From the NCBI GenBank assembly GCA_006503475.1, contig RSEH01000138.1:1-64000 (forward strand): a DNA stretch of 64,000 bases. The letters run 5' to 3'. Shown piece by piece: positions 1 through 8,689 of this stretch (the first letter of the stretch is position 1; every line of letters starts with the position of its first letter). Under the pieces are notes generated by a model. That model worked only from the letters and a program-made list of their open reading frames with translations, ran no database searches and was not told the DNA's origin. The position numbers and the translations under genes are program-made. Origin of the DNA: Stentor roeselii (lineage: Eukaryota > Ciliophora > Heterotrichea > Heterotrichida > Stentoridae).

Positions 1-600
1 TCAATTATTCAAGAATATATTTCAACTTTTAAAAATATATGTTATACATTTGAAATACATTTCTCTTTCGTACTTAAACTAATCATAAAATCAAAATGAG
101 TTCAAAAAGTATTGAGTAAATGAATATCTATCTATTTATAAAACTTATCATATAAATCTTCTAAAAAGTGAAGAGGTATTGAGATAATATAGATTTCTCT
201 CTAGTTTAATACTGATAATAAAACCCTCTCATAAGTTATCAAAATATAAAGTTCCTTTTCTAATAAGCTAATATCAACAAAAGCTATATTAATATTTCTT
301 TAAAACTCAAATTCTTCTAATAAGCTAATATCAACAAAAGCTATATAAATATTTCTTTAAAACTCTAATTCATTGAAGATGATATCTAAATAATAAACCC
401 AATAAAACTAAAAACTCTATAATCTCAAAGCCAATCTCTAACCATCCCAATAATCTAAACTTAAAACAATTCTTCTTCACACACATAAAATATTCAATAT
501 TTCAATCCACCCACAAAAAAATCCCTAAAACATCCCCAAACATAAAACCCTTAAAAACCCATTCACATTCCAAAAAATTCCATTCAATCCTCAGCTAATA
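1..600. other. AT-rich upstream region without a gene
   Basis: No convincing reading frame is seen on either strand. The first 400 bases are AT-rich and hold a 57-base tandem duplication. The last 150 bases before the NAA15 start are rich in A and C and very poor in G on the + strand, which is the usual look of 5' flanks in this window. Confidence 0.6.
258..371. repeat. 57-bp tandem duplication, two copies
   Basis: Copy one is 258-314 and copy two is 315-371. Each begins TTCTAATAAGCTAATATC. By eye the copies differ at only two positions, so the duplication is probably recent. It lies in non-coding DNA upstream of the NAA15 gene. Confidence 0.85.
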
Positions 601-2577
601 ATGGAGTCTTTTACAGGTGTCGGTAAATCCTTGCCAGCAAAAGAATCGACTCAAATCAAGCAAGTCTTAAAGTTAATCGACCAGAAGAAGTTCTCAAAAG
701 CTTTAAAAAAAGTAGAAAAAGTGCTCTTGACCTGCCCAGATGACGGTGACACTTTATCCCTAAAAGGCAGTATTCTGAACTCATTAGGCAAGCGAGAAGA
801 GGCTTTAGTAGCAGCAAAGGCAGGAGTGATGAAAGGTCTCAAAAACCCTTTAAGTTGGCATATCTTAAGCCAGGTCTACTTTTCCGAAAAGAACTACGCC
901 GAAGCTTATAAGTCAGAACAAAGAGCCTTTTCCTGCTCAACTCAAAACAACTCAATCATGAGAAGTCTCAGTCTTCTGCAACTTCACATGAGAGACTACG
1001 AAGCTTTTCGCAACTCTCGCAGAGAAATTCTTTTAAGCAACTTCACTGCCCTTGTCAATTGGATCAGCTTCATCGTCGCTGAGTACTTTTGTGGAAGTCC
1101 TGATAAAACTGAAGAAATCTTGAATTCTTATTTGAAGACAATGGAAAAACATATGAGTAATCAAGAACTTTCAGAAACACTTTTGTTTAAAGCGAGAATT
1201 TTAGAAAGTCAGGAAAAGTTCTTGGAAATGCATGAATTGTTGCAGAGTAAAAAGGTGTATTTTAAGGATACACCTACTTGGAATGAATTTGCAGTAAGAG
1301 CGGCTGTTGGAGCTGGGAAGTTTGAAGATGCTGGGATTTTATTTGAGGAGTTGATTGGTTTAAACTGTGAAAATTCTAAAGTTTTAGGGTACTTCTACAA
1401 GATTAAAAAATTTGAAAATGATTCTGAAAAAGTTCAGGGTCTTAAAGAATTACAAAAAAAGTTCCCGAAAAGTGTTGCTATTGAAAGAGAGATTTTGAAT
1501 TATCTTTCTGAGGACTTGCCGGAAACTCTTTCTCAGTATCTTGCGAAAAGAATAAGAAAAGGAATTCCTTCTATTTTTAATGATATTCGATCGCTTTTAA
1601 GAGATCCTGTTAGAAAGAATGTGGTCTCTGCACTTATTCGTGACACAGTTGAAAGTCTTGGGAATAGTTCGAAGTTTCTTTATAATCAGACAGGGGAAGG
1701 GAAATTAGAACAGCCTCACTGCTTGATGTGGACTCTTTATTTGCATAGCCAAGTTCTTGACTTTGAAAAGAACTACACAGAAGCATTAGAGGTTATTAAC
1801 CGTGCGATAACCCATACACCTACAGTGCCAGATTTTTACTTGTTTAGAGGTCGTATTTTTAAGCATTTGAAAGAAGTGGAAAAGGCTTCGGAAAGTGTGG
1901 AAGAAGCTCGATTGTTGGACCTGGCTGATAGGTACTTGAACAACAAATCAGCTCGTTACCTTCTAAGAGCCAACAAAATTCACCAAGCCGAAGAAGTAAT
2001 GGCTTTATTCAGCAAAGAAAAGCCCAACGAGTTAAACGTGCACGACATGCAAAGCATGTGGTACGAGCTAGAGCTATCCGAAGCCCTTCACAGAACAGGT
2101 GACTTAGAAAAAGCCGTATCGGAGTACCGTTGGATTGAGAAGCACTTAATAGAAATGTTTGAAGACCAATACGATTTCCACTTCTACGTCTACCGAAAGA
2201 TGAACTTAAACACTTACATCGATTTCATGCAGTTCATCGACTCCCTCGCCCAACATCCCCACCTCCTCAGATCCGGTAAAGGCCTTCTAAGAATCCACTT
2301 CTCAAACGAGTCGCTAGTCCCACTTTCCGAAGCCAGTCGTCTCTGCAAGACTCTAACAAAATTCCATTCTAAAGACCAAGAACTCCAATCATCCTCTTTT
2401 CGTATCTTTTTAAGAAGAGAGAAATTTTTACTAGCCTTGAAATGTCTAAACAAGCTGAAAACTTTAGAAAGTCCTGAAAAGTTTGAAGAGTTGAGACAAG
2501 AGTTCTTGAATAAAACTCAAAATGTCGTGTTTAAGGACCCTGTACGAGAAGTGATTAGCAGAGTTCTTAATAGTTAA
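601..2577 (+). CDS. NAA15: NatA auxiliary subunit NAA15-like TPR protein
   Basis: This 658-residue protein resembles the auxiliary, ribosome-anchoring subunit of the NatA N-terminal acetyltransferase, which binds the catalytic subunit NAA10 and acetylates nascent chains at the ribosome. The N-terminal 170 residues follow the family pattern: the start near SLPAKE, then TLSLKGSILNSLGKREEA, a tryptophan-containing TPR (SWHILSQVY), and SLLQLHMRDYEAFRNSR. Helical TPR-like repeats continue to the end. The family is usually about 850 residues, so the C-terminal part is short or diverged. The ATG follows CTAATA directly. The stop codon abuts the ATG of the next gene with no base between them. The assignment rests on the N-terminal half. 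Confidence 0.85.
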   Translation: MESFTGVGKSLPAKESTQIKQVLKLIDQKKFSKALKKVEKVLLTCPDDGDTLSLKGSILNSLGKREEALVAAKAGVMKGLKNPLSWHILSQVYFSEKNYAEAYKSEQRAFSCSTQNNSIMRSLSLLQLHMRDYEAFRNSRREILLSNFTALVNWISFIVAEYFCGSPDKTEEILNSYLKTMEKHMSNQELSETLLFKARILESQEKFLEMHELLQSKKVYFKDTPTWNEFAVRAAVGAGKFEDAGILFEELIGLNCENSKVLGYFYKIKKFENDSEKVQGLKELQKKFPKSVAIEREILNYLSEDLPETLSQYLAKRIRKGIPSIFNDIRSLLRDPVRKNVVSALIRDTVESLGNSSKFLYNQTGEGKLEQPHCLMWTLYLHSQVLDFEKNYTEALEVINRAITHTPTVPDFYLFRGRIFKHLKEVEKASESVEEARLLDLADRYLNNKSARYLLRANKIHQAEEVMALFSKEKPNELNVHDMQSMWYELELSEALHRTGDLEKAVSEYRWIEKHLIEMFEDQYDFHFYVYRKMNLNTYIDFMQFIDSLAQHPHLLRSGKGLLRIHFSNESLVPLSEASRLCKTLTKFHSKDQELQSSSFRIFLRREKFLLALKCLNKLKTLESPEKFEELRQEFLNKTQNVVFKDPVREVISRVLNS

Positions 2578-2931
2578 ATGGAAGTTCCTGAAATCGAGCA
2601 TATTTTCGCACCGCCTGCGGCTCGACCTTCAGATTCGGTAAAGGATAATTAGATCGCTGCTGTCTTTTCTGTTGTGGTTGTCGCTGTTTTTTTGGGGTTT
2701 TTGGCGAAACTTTCACAGCTTGGACTGAATTTCAGCCTTTATGCGAAAATTAACAAGGGAGCTTCAGTGATTTTCTTTTTGAATGTCTTTTTGATCATCG
2801 CTTTACTTGGATGGTTCTGGGTTCGAGGGAATATCATTACTACTGTTCAGGCTTTGGCACCTTTGGGAATCGTGTTTTTGTTTACTGCGAAGTCTTTTTT
2901 TAAGGCTCATGCTGTTGCGAAGGAGGAATAG
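2578..2931 (+). CDS. Ribophorin II (RPN2/Swp1) C-terminal-like membrane protein
   Basis: The gene starts at the base after the NAA15 stop and contains one 15-nt intron (2638-2652), giving 112 residues. The start EIEHIFAPPAARP matches the segment just before the membrane region of ribophorin II, a subunit of the oligosaccharyltransferase that N-glycosylates proteins in the ER. Three hydrophobic segments follow, ending in a basic tail, as in the C-terminal membrane domain of that family. Human ribophorin II has about 630 residues and yeast Swp1 about 286, so only the membrane module is present. Without removing the intron the frame seems to begin at a GTG near 2674. The lumenal domains are either absent or encoded elsewhere. 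Confidence 0.7.
2638..2652 (+). other. 15-nt intron
   Basis: GTAAAGGATAATTAG interrupts the ribophorin-like gene after the codon TCG (phase 0). It carries an in-frame TAA and TAG; removing it joins the family-typical start to the membrane segments. Confidence 0.9.
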
Positions 2932-3236
2932 TTAGTTAGATCAGGTTAGAATGGATTTTTTTGAGGTTTGGGTTATTTTGTCTTTTGGAGAATGGGGTTT
3001 GTTTATTATAGAAAAATTTTAGAAGGTTTTTAGGGGTTTGTTGTTTGGATTTTCTTGATGGGAATGTTTTAGGGTTTAGGGGATTTTATTATGTTTTTGA
3101 GAAGGGGAATAGGGAAGATTTTGGTCATTCTTTTAGAAGAGAGAAACTTATTAGTTTTATTGAGAATAATTAACTATAAAATAACTTTCTTAGATTAATC
3201 CTATCCACATTATGTATAAATTTAAATCAAGCTAAA
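2932..3236. other. Intergenic, G/T-rich 3' flank
   Basis: No gene is seen. The stretch is rich in T and G and almost free of C up to about 3100, typical of DNA downstream of + strand genes here. It then turns AT-rich before the next start. Confidence 0.5.
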
Positions 3237-4235
3237 ATGGGCTGCTGTTCAAGTAAGCATGAATTAGTTCTAACAAAGCCAGAAGAATACTTCTCCCAAC
3301 TAGTAAAAAAGTCACTATCATCCCATTTCCAATCCTACGACATAGATTTTTTCTCAAACCTCGACATAAGCGACATAAACAAGCCATTACTACAAGTGGG
3401 AGAAATAAAGACAAACGCCTTAGGAGTGAGTATTCTAATAAGTGACTTTCATCTAATGAAGTATTTAACAGAGATCTATCAAGCAAGTTTCCATTCATTA
3501 GAAGAGCAGCTGAGCAGTCAAAACATTTCATTGATGGAGTTTTTGATCCTCAATTTCAACCCAGAGATATTTAAATACTATCTTCCCATTCACTTAAGCC
3601 AAGAGTCCAAAAACGACGTCTGCTTATTAGACGAAACTTTGCAATTCGCCAGTCTTCGTCTTCCTAAATCAAGTGAAAAAGTCCATCCGATGAGATACGC
3701 CACTCAAATCGGGAACATCCCTTTTTTAAGCTTCATTCTTTTTTACTTTAAGGGAAAATTTACTCCTTCTTGTTTTGATATTCATGATGTTGATGAAGAA
3801 ACTGGAGAAAATTGTGCACTTGTTGCTTGTGCTGAGGGAAATCTTGAGATGATCAGCTTTTTGTTTAAAAATAAATGCGATTTCAAGATTAAAAATAAAT
3901 GCAAGGAAAATGCTATCAATTTGGCTTTGGCCAATATGAGGGAATCTGATGATTGTGAGGTCTTAGCTGTTGTTAAGTTTTTGGTTGATACAGCGAGGTG
4001 TGATCTTTCTGATAACTATGAAGAAAGTTTAATGCTTTCGAGGCATAAGTGTGTTTCTGAGTTCATTGAGGAAAATTTGAAAGGGTTCGGGATTTTTACT
4101 ACTAAGGAGTGTGTTGAAGCGAAGTATAAGTCGTCTTTTAACGAATGCAACTTTGAAAAAAATTTGGATGTTGATATCATTTCTTTGCCTAGTATCATAA
4201 ACTCTGTTTCTTACAGTGATTCTAGTAATTGTTGA
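3237..4235 (+). CDS. Ankyrin-repeat-like protein with N-terminal acylation motif
   Basis: The 332-residue product begins MGCCSSKHE, a classic sequence for N-myristoylation at Gly2 with palmitoylation of the adjacent cysteines, so membrane anchoring is likely. Residues about 150-275 read as degenerate ankyrin repeats: PMRYATQIGNIPFLSFIL, then a unit with ALVACAEGNLEMISFLFKN, then AINLALANM followed by AVVKFLVDTA. There is no catalytic motif. Its partner cannot be inferred. The motif and repeats are seen directly; membrane attachment is inferred. Confidence 0.7.
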   Translation: MGCCSSKHELVLTKPEEYFSQLVKKSLSSHFQSYDIDFFSNLDISDINKPLLQVGEIKTNALGVSILISDFHLMKYLTEIYQASFHSLEEQLSSQNISLMEFLILNFNPEIFKYYLPIHLSQESKNDVCLLDETLQFASLRLPKSSEKVHPMRYATQIGNIPFLSFILFYFKGKFTPSCFDIHDVDEETGENCALVACAEGNLEMISFLFKNKCDFKIKNKCKENAINLALANMRESDDCEVLAVVKFLVDTARCDLSDNYEESLMLSRHKCVSEFIEENLKGFGIFTTKECVEAKYKSSFNECNFEKNLDVDIISLPSIINSVSYSDSSNC

Positions 4236-4664
4236 TTATAAGTTATTATTTAAGTTAGATATTTTAGATAAGATTTAAACTTTGGATAATTAAACGATGA
4301 TTATTTATGCCCTCATTTTAGTTTTTGATATATTAAGAGAATATTGAGTTCTTTAGAGAAATTTTATATCATTCAATATTTCCTTTTGTATTTTTTATTC
4401 AAATTCAAAAGCTTTCAGAATATTTTATTATTTTGATTGTATAGAAGATGATTATTAAAAAGTAATTAGCGCTCGCTAAATATTATGATAATCCATCCTT
4501 CATAGCTAGAGAATCATTTTCCAATAATTATTTCCCCATCATCTAAAATTCTTTTGATTATCTAAGAAACTAAACACTAAACTATCTCGAATCAGCCTTG
4601 AAGTATAAAAAGGTTCTGATCACTGATGAAAATCGGATCCATATCTTGAGGCACTGAAATATTA
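4236..4664. other. Intergenic AT-rich DNA
   Basis: No frame or RNA gene is recognised. The only marked element is a short inverted repeat at 4466-4479, TTAGCGCTCGCTAA, with 6-base arms around CT. It is GC-richer than its surroundings and its role is unknown. Confidence 0.5.
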
Positions 4665-5039
4665 ATGGTTAAGTTAAAAGTGTGCTTATCATTGCTGACA
4701 CTTTTAGGACTTGCCTTAAGTCTTCGAGATTATTCATCGAAAAGGCTATTTACTGATTCACTGATGAATCAAATTTGTGGTTTTTTGATGATTATGGTAG
4801 TCACCTATTTCCTGATTGAAAAATTTTCCATTAAGTTCTCGACTGGTCAAAAGAATGTGTATGCCAAGCAAATATCAGCTCAGCAATTCCACAAGCAAAG
4901 TATTTATTATACCAATTATCAGCTTTTAAAATTATATAATTCTAAAGAATATATTAAATTCGAACAAAATAAGAAAGTCCTGCCTTGTATGCCCTATGAA
5001 AAAATAATTTTTTCTGATGAAGAGGGTTTCTGTGAATAG
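4665..5039 (+). CDS. Small two-segment membrane protein, unknown
   Basis: The 124-residue product has two hydrophobic stretches, about residues 4-20 (VCLSLLTLLGLALSL) and 34-52 (ICGFLMIMVVTYFLIEKF), separated by a short basic loop, followed by a polar tail of about 70 residues. The first segment could be a signal peptide or a membrane anchor. No family is recognised. The neighbours on the same strand are also membrane-associated but unrelated. Confidence 0.55.
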   Translation: MVKLKVCLSLLTLLGLALSLRDYSSKRLFTDSLMNQICGFLMIMVVTYFLIEKFSIKFSTGQKNVYAKQISAQQFHKQSIYYTNYQLLKLYNSKEYIKFEQNKKVLPCMPYEKIIFSDEEGFCE

Positions 5040-5387
5040 ATTAGTAGATAGTTAATAATTTTCAATTGATTGCTTCCACTTGGTTAATAATTCGAAACCT
5101 CTAGTAATAAAATGATTTAAAGTTGAATATAAGACAAAATTTAAACCATTTAAGTTTGATAAAATTGTTGATTATCTAAACATATAATAATTAAAGACAA
5201 ATAACATCCATTCTAATCTTAAAAATAATCAATAATAACTAATTAATAAAAGTTTCGAATCCTACCTAATCGATCATTCCCTCTATTAACTCCAATCACA
5301 AAACAAATTCTAATCAAAAAATGATCACCGATCACCACTCAAAACTTCCTTCGAAGTACTCCTGAAAATGCAAAATTTCTTATACAA
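5040..5387. other. Intergenic AT-rich DNA
   Basis: No gene is seen. A tRNA T-loop-like string, GTTTCGAATCC, occurs near 5250 but no tRNA fold surrounds it. The last 100 bases are rich in A, C and T as expected for a + strand 5' flank. Confidence 0.5.
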
Positions 5388-6155
5388 ATGGTTCATTTTC
5401 TGCACTCAAAGTCGATCCTCATCATAATAATTCATTTGATCCTAGTCCAATCCTCCCCAAAACCCTTAAAACAATCAAGTCAAGCACTTCAAAAAATCTC
5501 TCAATTTTCCGAATCTTCCTTTCCAGTTCAAATGCAATCCTCAGGCCAAAACAAGAGATTTTTATCAAATTCATGCGAAATAAATCACTGTGTAGACTGT
5601 TCCAAAGCCTCGAACTCCTGCAGACGATGCTCAGAAGGTTTTACTCTTCGAGGTCAAAACTGTACATCAACAAGTGACTCCGAATCAAATTCAAACAAGC
5701 AAATGAAGATCATCATCATTATGGCCTTTATTTCAGTGCCTTTGATTTTAGTTGTTTTCTGTTGTTTTATCTACTTGTTCTTCAAAAGAAGGCCACAGTC
5801 GAGGCAGAGGGTTTTTTCTGAGTCGATTATGACTGAAATGCAGATGGCTTATCCTGGAATGCCTTCTAGAAGCAGGTTGAACAGAGAGAATTTGAGGAAT
5901 AGCACTGATTCTTTTATTGGCACTGGGACTAATCTCATTATAACAAATCAGAACTTTGAGATACTTTTTCCTGTGGTTCAGTTTGGTAGTGAGATTAGAG
6001 GTGAAAGTTGTACTGTTTGTTTTGAGGAGTTTAGTGATTCGGGGGTTTTAAGAGTCACTCCTTGTAAACATGTTTTTCATCATGATTGTTTGTATCAGTG
6101 GTTGGTTGTTAATGACCAAAAACGTTGTCCGAATGACAATTCAAAGCTTTGCTAA
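5388..6155 (+). CDS. Membrane-anchored RING finger protein (putative E3)
   Basis: The 255-residue product has a signal peptide (residues about 1-22), a short lumenal part with a cysteine-rich motif (CVDCSKASNSCRRC), a membrane segment (MKIIIIMAFISVPLILVVF) and a cytosolic tail ending in a RING domain at about 208-255. The RING reads CTVC, then CKHVFHHDC, then CPND. The final zinc ligand is Asp rather than Cys, as known for RBX1. PA-TM-RING-like proteins of this build ubiquitinate cargo at endosomes or lysosomes, which is the likely role here. The ligand substitution is seen directly; E3 activity is inferred. Confidence 0.8.
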   Translation: MVHFLHSKSILIIIIHLILVQSSPKPLKQSSQALQKISQFSESSFPVQMQSSGQNKRFLSNSCEINHCVDCSKASNSCRRCSEGFTLRGQNCTSTSDSESNSNKQMKIIIIMAFISVPLILVVFCCFIYLFFKRRPQSRQRVFSESIMTEMQMAYPGMPSRSRLNRENLRNSTDSFIGTGTNLIITNQNFEILFPVVQFGSEIRGESCTVCFEEFSDSGVLRVTPCKHVFHHDCLYQWLVVNDQKRCPNDNSKLC

Positions 6156-6321
6156 TATCAGAGTTATCCTTAATAATAAACCCAGTAAATATAACCAACT
6201 ACTCGACTCTCAGTAGTTTCAGCGGTTTTTTCATTTAACCTCTTCATCTAAGGTTTAAAAAATAGTAGTATTATTTAATCCTACTCATCTAGGGTCTATT
6301 CAATTATTTATAATCGCGAGG

Positions 6322-7344
6322 ATGAACATGTCCTCTGAATCCAAAAAGTTTCCTCCCAACCTGGCCTACTGCCGGTCACGCAAAAGCAGCATCGACTCTC
6401 GACCTCGGTCGGATTCTTCATCTTCTTCTTGGTTCTGTCTAAAAAACCACGAATTTACCTTTGCACCTCAACTGCACCCTCAGAAACGAGTCAAGGCTTC
6501 AAACCTTGTGCCACAGTCAGTCAAGAACTCTGATATTCACTTCTCTGCTGATATGGTCCTTGAGGAAGTCGGCATGGAAGATGATAATTTCATTCACCTC
6601 GCCCGGTCTATTGCTGAACAAAATGAAGGCTTTTGTCTTTCGGAGACTTGTGAAAGTGAAACGTTTCCTTTGATTTTTAAATGCAAACTTGGACATGTGT
6701 GGAAAAGCAATGAAGTACTTATGAATGGAAGCTGGTGCTCGAAATGTAAGAATCTTTTGGACAGAGCCAAGCACTACGCCGACTGCTACGGCGGAACCTG
6801 TTCAAATCAAATCTGCCAGATCCTTCTAGACTTCGAATGCAAAAACGGTCATAAATGGAAAGCAGATCTAAGCAGATACATGTACCAGAAATGGTGTAAA
6901 CAATGCATAGTAGAAGAAAGAAACCAGAAAAAAAATAAAATCATGAAAGATCTACAAGCAGAAGAAGAAGAACAAGCAAGAGTCCAGGAGCAGCTCTTCG
7001 CTGAAGCCCGACAGAAACTAAACGACGAAGCCGAGGTTTCAATCATGGAAGCTGAAAAAGAAGTCGAGGCAATCGCTGATGATATGGCCAGGCGATACTT
7101 GGAAAATTGTAGTAATCAAGACCCTCGCGTCTGTGAACAGGTTTCAAGTGTTTATCAAGTCATTTGTGCCAGTGAGGCCTTTATTCGTGCAAAGTACTTT
7201 GGGAGGAAAACTAAAGACCAGGCTACTACTGCTTTTCGACATATGGCACGAAATTTGCACCCGGATAAAAATAGTCACCCGTACGCATCTGAGGCTTTTC
7301 TCAAGATTTCAGGAGTTTATGCTTCATTTATGGCTGAGGTTTAG
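6322..7344 (+). CDS. Zinc-module protein with C-terminal J domain
   Basis: The 340-residue product combines two zinc-binding repeats and a J-like domain. Each repeat has the form C-x2-GH-x-W ... WC-x2-C: CKLGHVWK with WCSKC, and CKNGHKWK with WCKQC. A partial third copy, CLKNHEF, lies near residue 40. A charged helix of about 80 residues (206-285) follows. The last 65 residues contain HPDKN, the Hsp70-stimulating motif of DnaJ proteins, but the usual first J helix is not obvious. An Hsp70 co-chaperone recruited by the zinc modules is a reasonable inference. ATG at 6322 or 6328 may be the start. Confidence 0.7.
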   Translation: MNMSSESKKFPPNLAYCRSRKSSIDSRPRSDSSSSSWFCLKNHEFTFAPQLHPQKRVKASNLVPQSVKNSDIHFSADMVLEEVGMEDDNFIHLARSIAEQNEGFCLSETCESETFPLIFKCKLGHVWKSNEVLMNGSWCSKCKNLLDRAKHYADCYGGTCSNQICQILLDFECKNGHKWKADLSRYMYQKWCKQCIVEERNQKKNKIMKDLQAEEEEQARVQEQLFAEARQKLNDEAEVSIMEAEKEVEAIADDMARRYLENCSNQDPRVCEQVSSVYQVICASEAFIRAKYFGRKTKDQATTAFRHMARNLHPDKNSHPYASEAFLKISGVYASFMAEV

Positions 7345-7455
7345 TTTTTTTCCTTAGTAATGCATATAAAATATCTATAAGTGAATTATAGACTCTTATA
7401 TGTTTACTAAATTTTTCCAAGCAACTAAAAAAATAATTTTAAAACTATTAAAACT
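7345..7455. other. Convergent intergenic spacer
   Basis: This 111-base AT-rich spacer lies between two gene 3' ends and must hold both termination signals. No other element is seen. Confidence 0.5.
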
Positions 7456-8394
7456 CTAGCTATGGATATTCAGAAAGGTCTGTACACCATAATGGTCACT
7501 AATCCTAGTAAACCTCTGCCCCTGGACATAAAAAGGACATACAAAAGTATTCTGAAGGTCAGCCTCCACTCCTCCACGATTACTCAAAAAAATATAATCA
7601 ATCGAAGTGTTATTCCTACACTCATTCCGATGAGACAAAACAGTCTCTTCCGGCTCTCCATTTTCCAAGATAACCCCATAAGTCGAAAGTGATTCTCCGT
7701 GTTTAAGCCTAATCAAATCAGTAACATCAAGCTTCTTCAAAACTTCTAAAAGACTGAAATACTCTTCTGACTTCCCATTAATATTGAAATCACCTAAAAT
7801 AAGAAAAGGGTCTTGATTTTCCATTATTTTTTTCTCAATAAACCTGACAGTAAGTTCAAGTTGTTCTTTTCTAGCTTCTCTGTAAAGTGAAAGTTTTTCC
7901 TCATCATTTGACGGGTAAGTTGCCTGAGTGTGTAAAGTGAAAAAATGAATATCTTTCCCTGGAACCTGAACTTTTGCATGAAGGACTCCTTTGTAAGAGA
8001 AAATATCTGGAAATAAACCATTTCCGAAACCTAAGAAGTCTGATTCTAAAATCGGGTAACGAGATAGGATTAGTAAACCTCCGTCTATTACTTGAGCACT
8101 GAAAAAACCTGGGGAAGGACAGTTACAGGTGTATATTAAACCTTTCTTGCTGGCTAGGGAGATTATTTGGGACCTTCTTGAATTTAGTGTGGAAAATACT
8201 TCTTGAAGGCAGACTATGTCGTAGTTGTCTAGGATCTCTCTGCAGAAGAATTGAACTCTTTCATCTTTGTAGTCGGATTCGTTATTTTTTACTAGAGGTG
8301 GTCTTAGGAATAGGTTTAAAGTTAGGATCCTGATACTTTTATTTTGAGTTGAATAGCCTGTTGTTAGTGGCTGTATGAGTTCATCATATATCAT
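7456..8394 (-). CDS. Neutral sphingomyelinase-like phosphodiesterase (EEP fold)
   Basis: The 312-residue product has the ordered motifs of the endonuclease/exonuclease/phosphatase fold: TLNLFLRPP, IVCLQEVF with the metal-binding Glu, GGLLILSRYPI, LHTQATYP, ILGDFNINGK and the terminal SDHYGVQ. The asparagine motif, Glu, DxN and DH pairs are all intact. The spacing and the LHTQA motif resemble neutral sphingomyelinase, which splits sphingomyelin to ceramide, rather than AP endonuclease or inositol phosphatase. No membrane segment is seen, so the substrate remains inferred. It converges on the J-domain gene. Confidence 0.8.
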   Translation of the reverse strand: MIYDELIQPLTTGYSTQNKSIRILTLNLFLRPPLVKNNESDYKDERVQFFCREILDNYDIVCLQEVFSTLNSRRSQIISLASKKGLIYTCNCPSPGFFSAQVIDGGLLILSRYPILESDFLGFGNGLFPDIFSYKGVLHAKVQVPGKDIHFFTLHTQATYPSNDEEKLSLYREARKEQLELTVRFIEKKIMENQDPFLILGDFNINGKSEEYFSLLEVLKKLDVTDLIRLKHGESLSTYGVILENGEPEETVLSHRNECRNNTSIDYIFLSNRGGVEADLQNTFVCPFYVQGQRFTRISDHYGVQTFLNIHS

Positions 8395-8449
8395 AATTCT
8401 CTAATAAATTAAAACTTTCAAATCATTATTCCATGATTCATATAAAACT

Positions 8450-8665
8450 ATGGGACTATTTTCATATACTCGAATAGTATCATCAATGCTACTAAAGCGT
8501 AGTCTCCACACACCATCCTTTATTCCAATGCCCCTTCCCCAACTCTTCCAAACCCCAAGTTCCCTGCGATTACTCTCAAACGACCTAAAGCTATCATCCA
8601 TTCTAGAATCCGACAAGAACCTAGAAGAGTGTATCAGAAAGATCCTTCTAAGCATAGTAAGATAG
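8450..8665 (+). CDS. Possible small protein, 71 residues
   Basis: This short frame starts at an ATG 55 bases from the divergent sphingomyelinase-like start and ends 24 bases before the next + strand ATG. Its codons, rich in C- and A-ending forms, match the 5' parts of recognised + strand genes in the window. No domain is recognised. A 116-codon frame on the opposite strand (8401-8751) overlaps it, so the coding strand is not certain. Confidence 0.35.
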   Translation: MGLFSYTRIVSSMLLKRSLHTPSFIPMPLPQLFQTPSSLRLLSNDLKLSSILESDKNLEECIRKILLSIVR

Positions 8666-8689
8666 TAAACCCTTAGCTCGTAATAATAA

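Noticed and set aside
2214-2453. Long antisense and alternative-frame ORFs inside recognised genes (also 6517-6774, 9711-10158, 36436-36979, 55102-55924 and others).
   Set aside because: They are shadows of conserved genes, with biased composition and no domains of their own.
5245-5265. tRNA T-loop-like GTTTCGAATCC.
   Set aside because: No acceptor stem, D-arm or anticodon arm can be formed around it.
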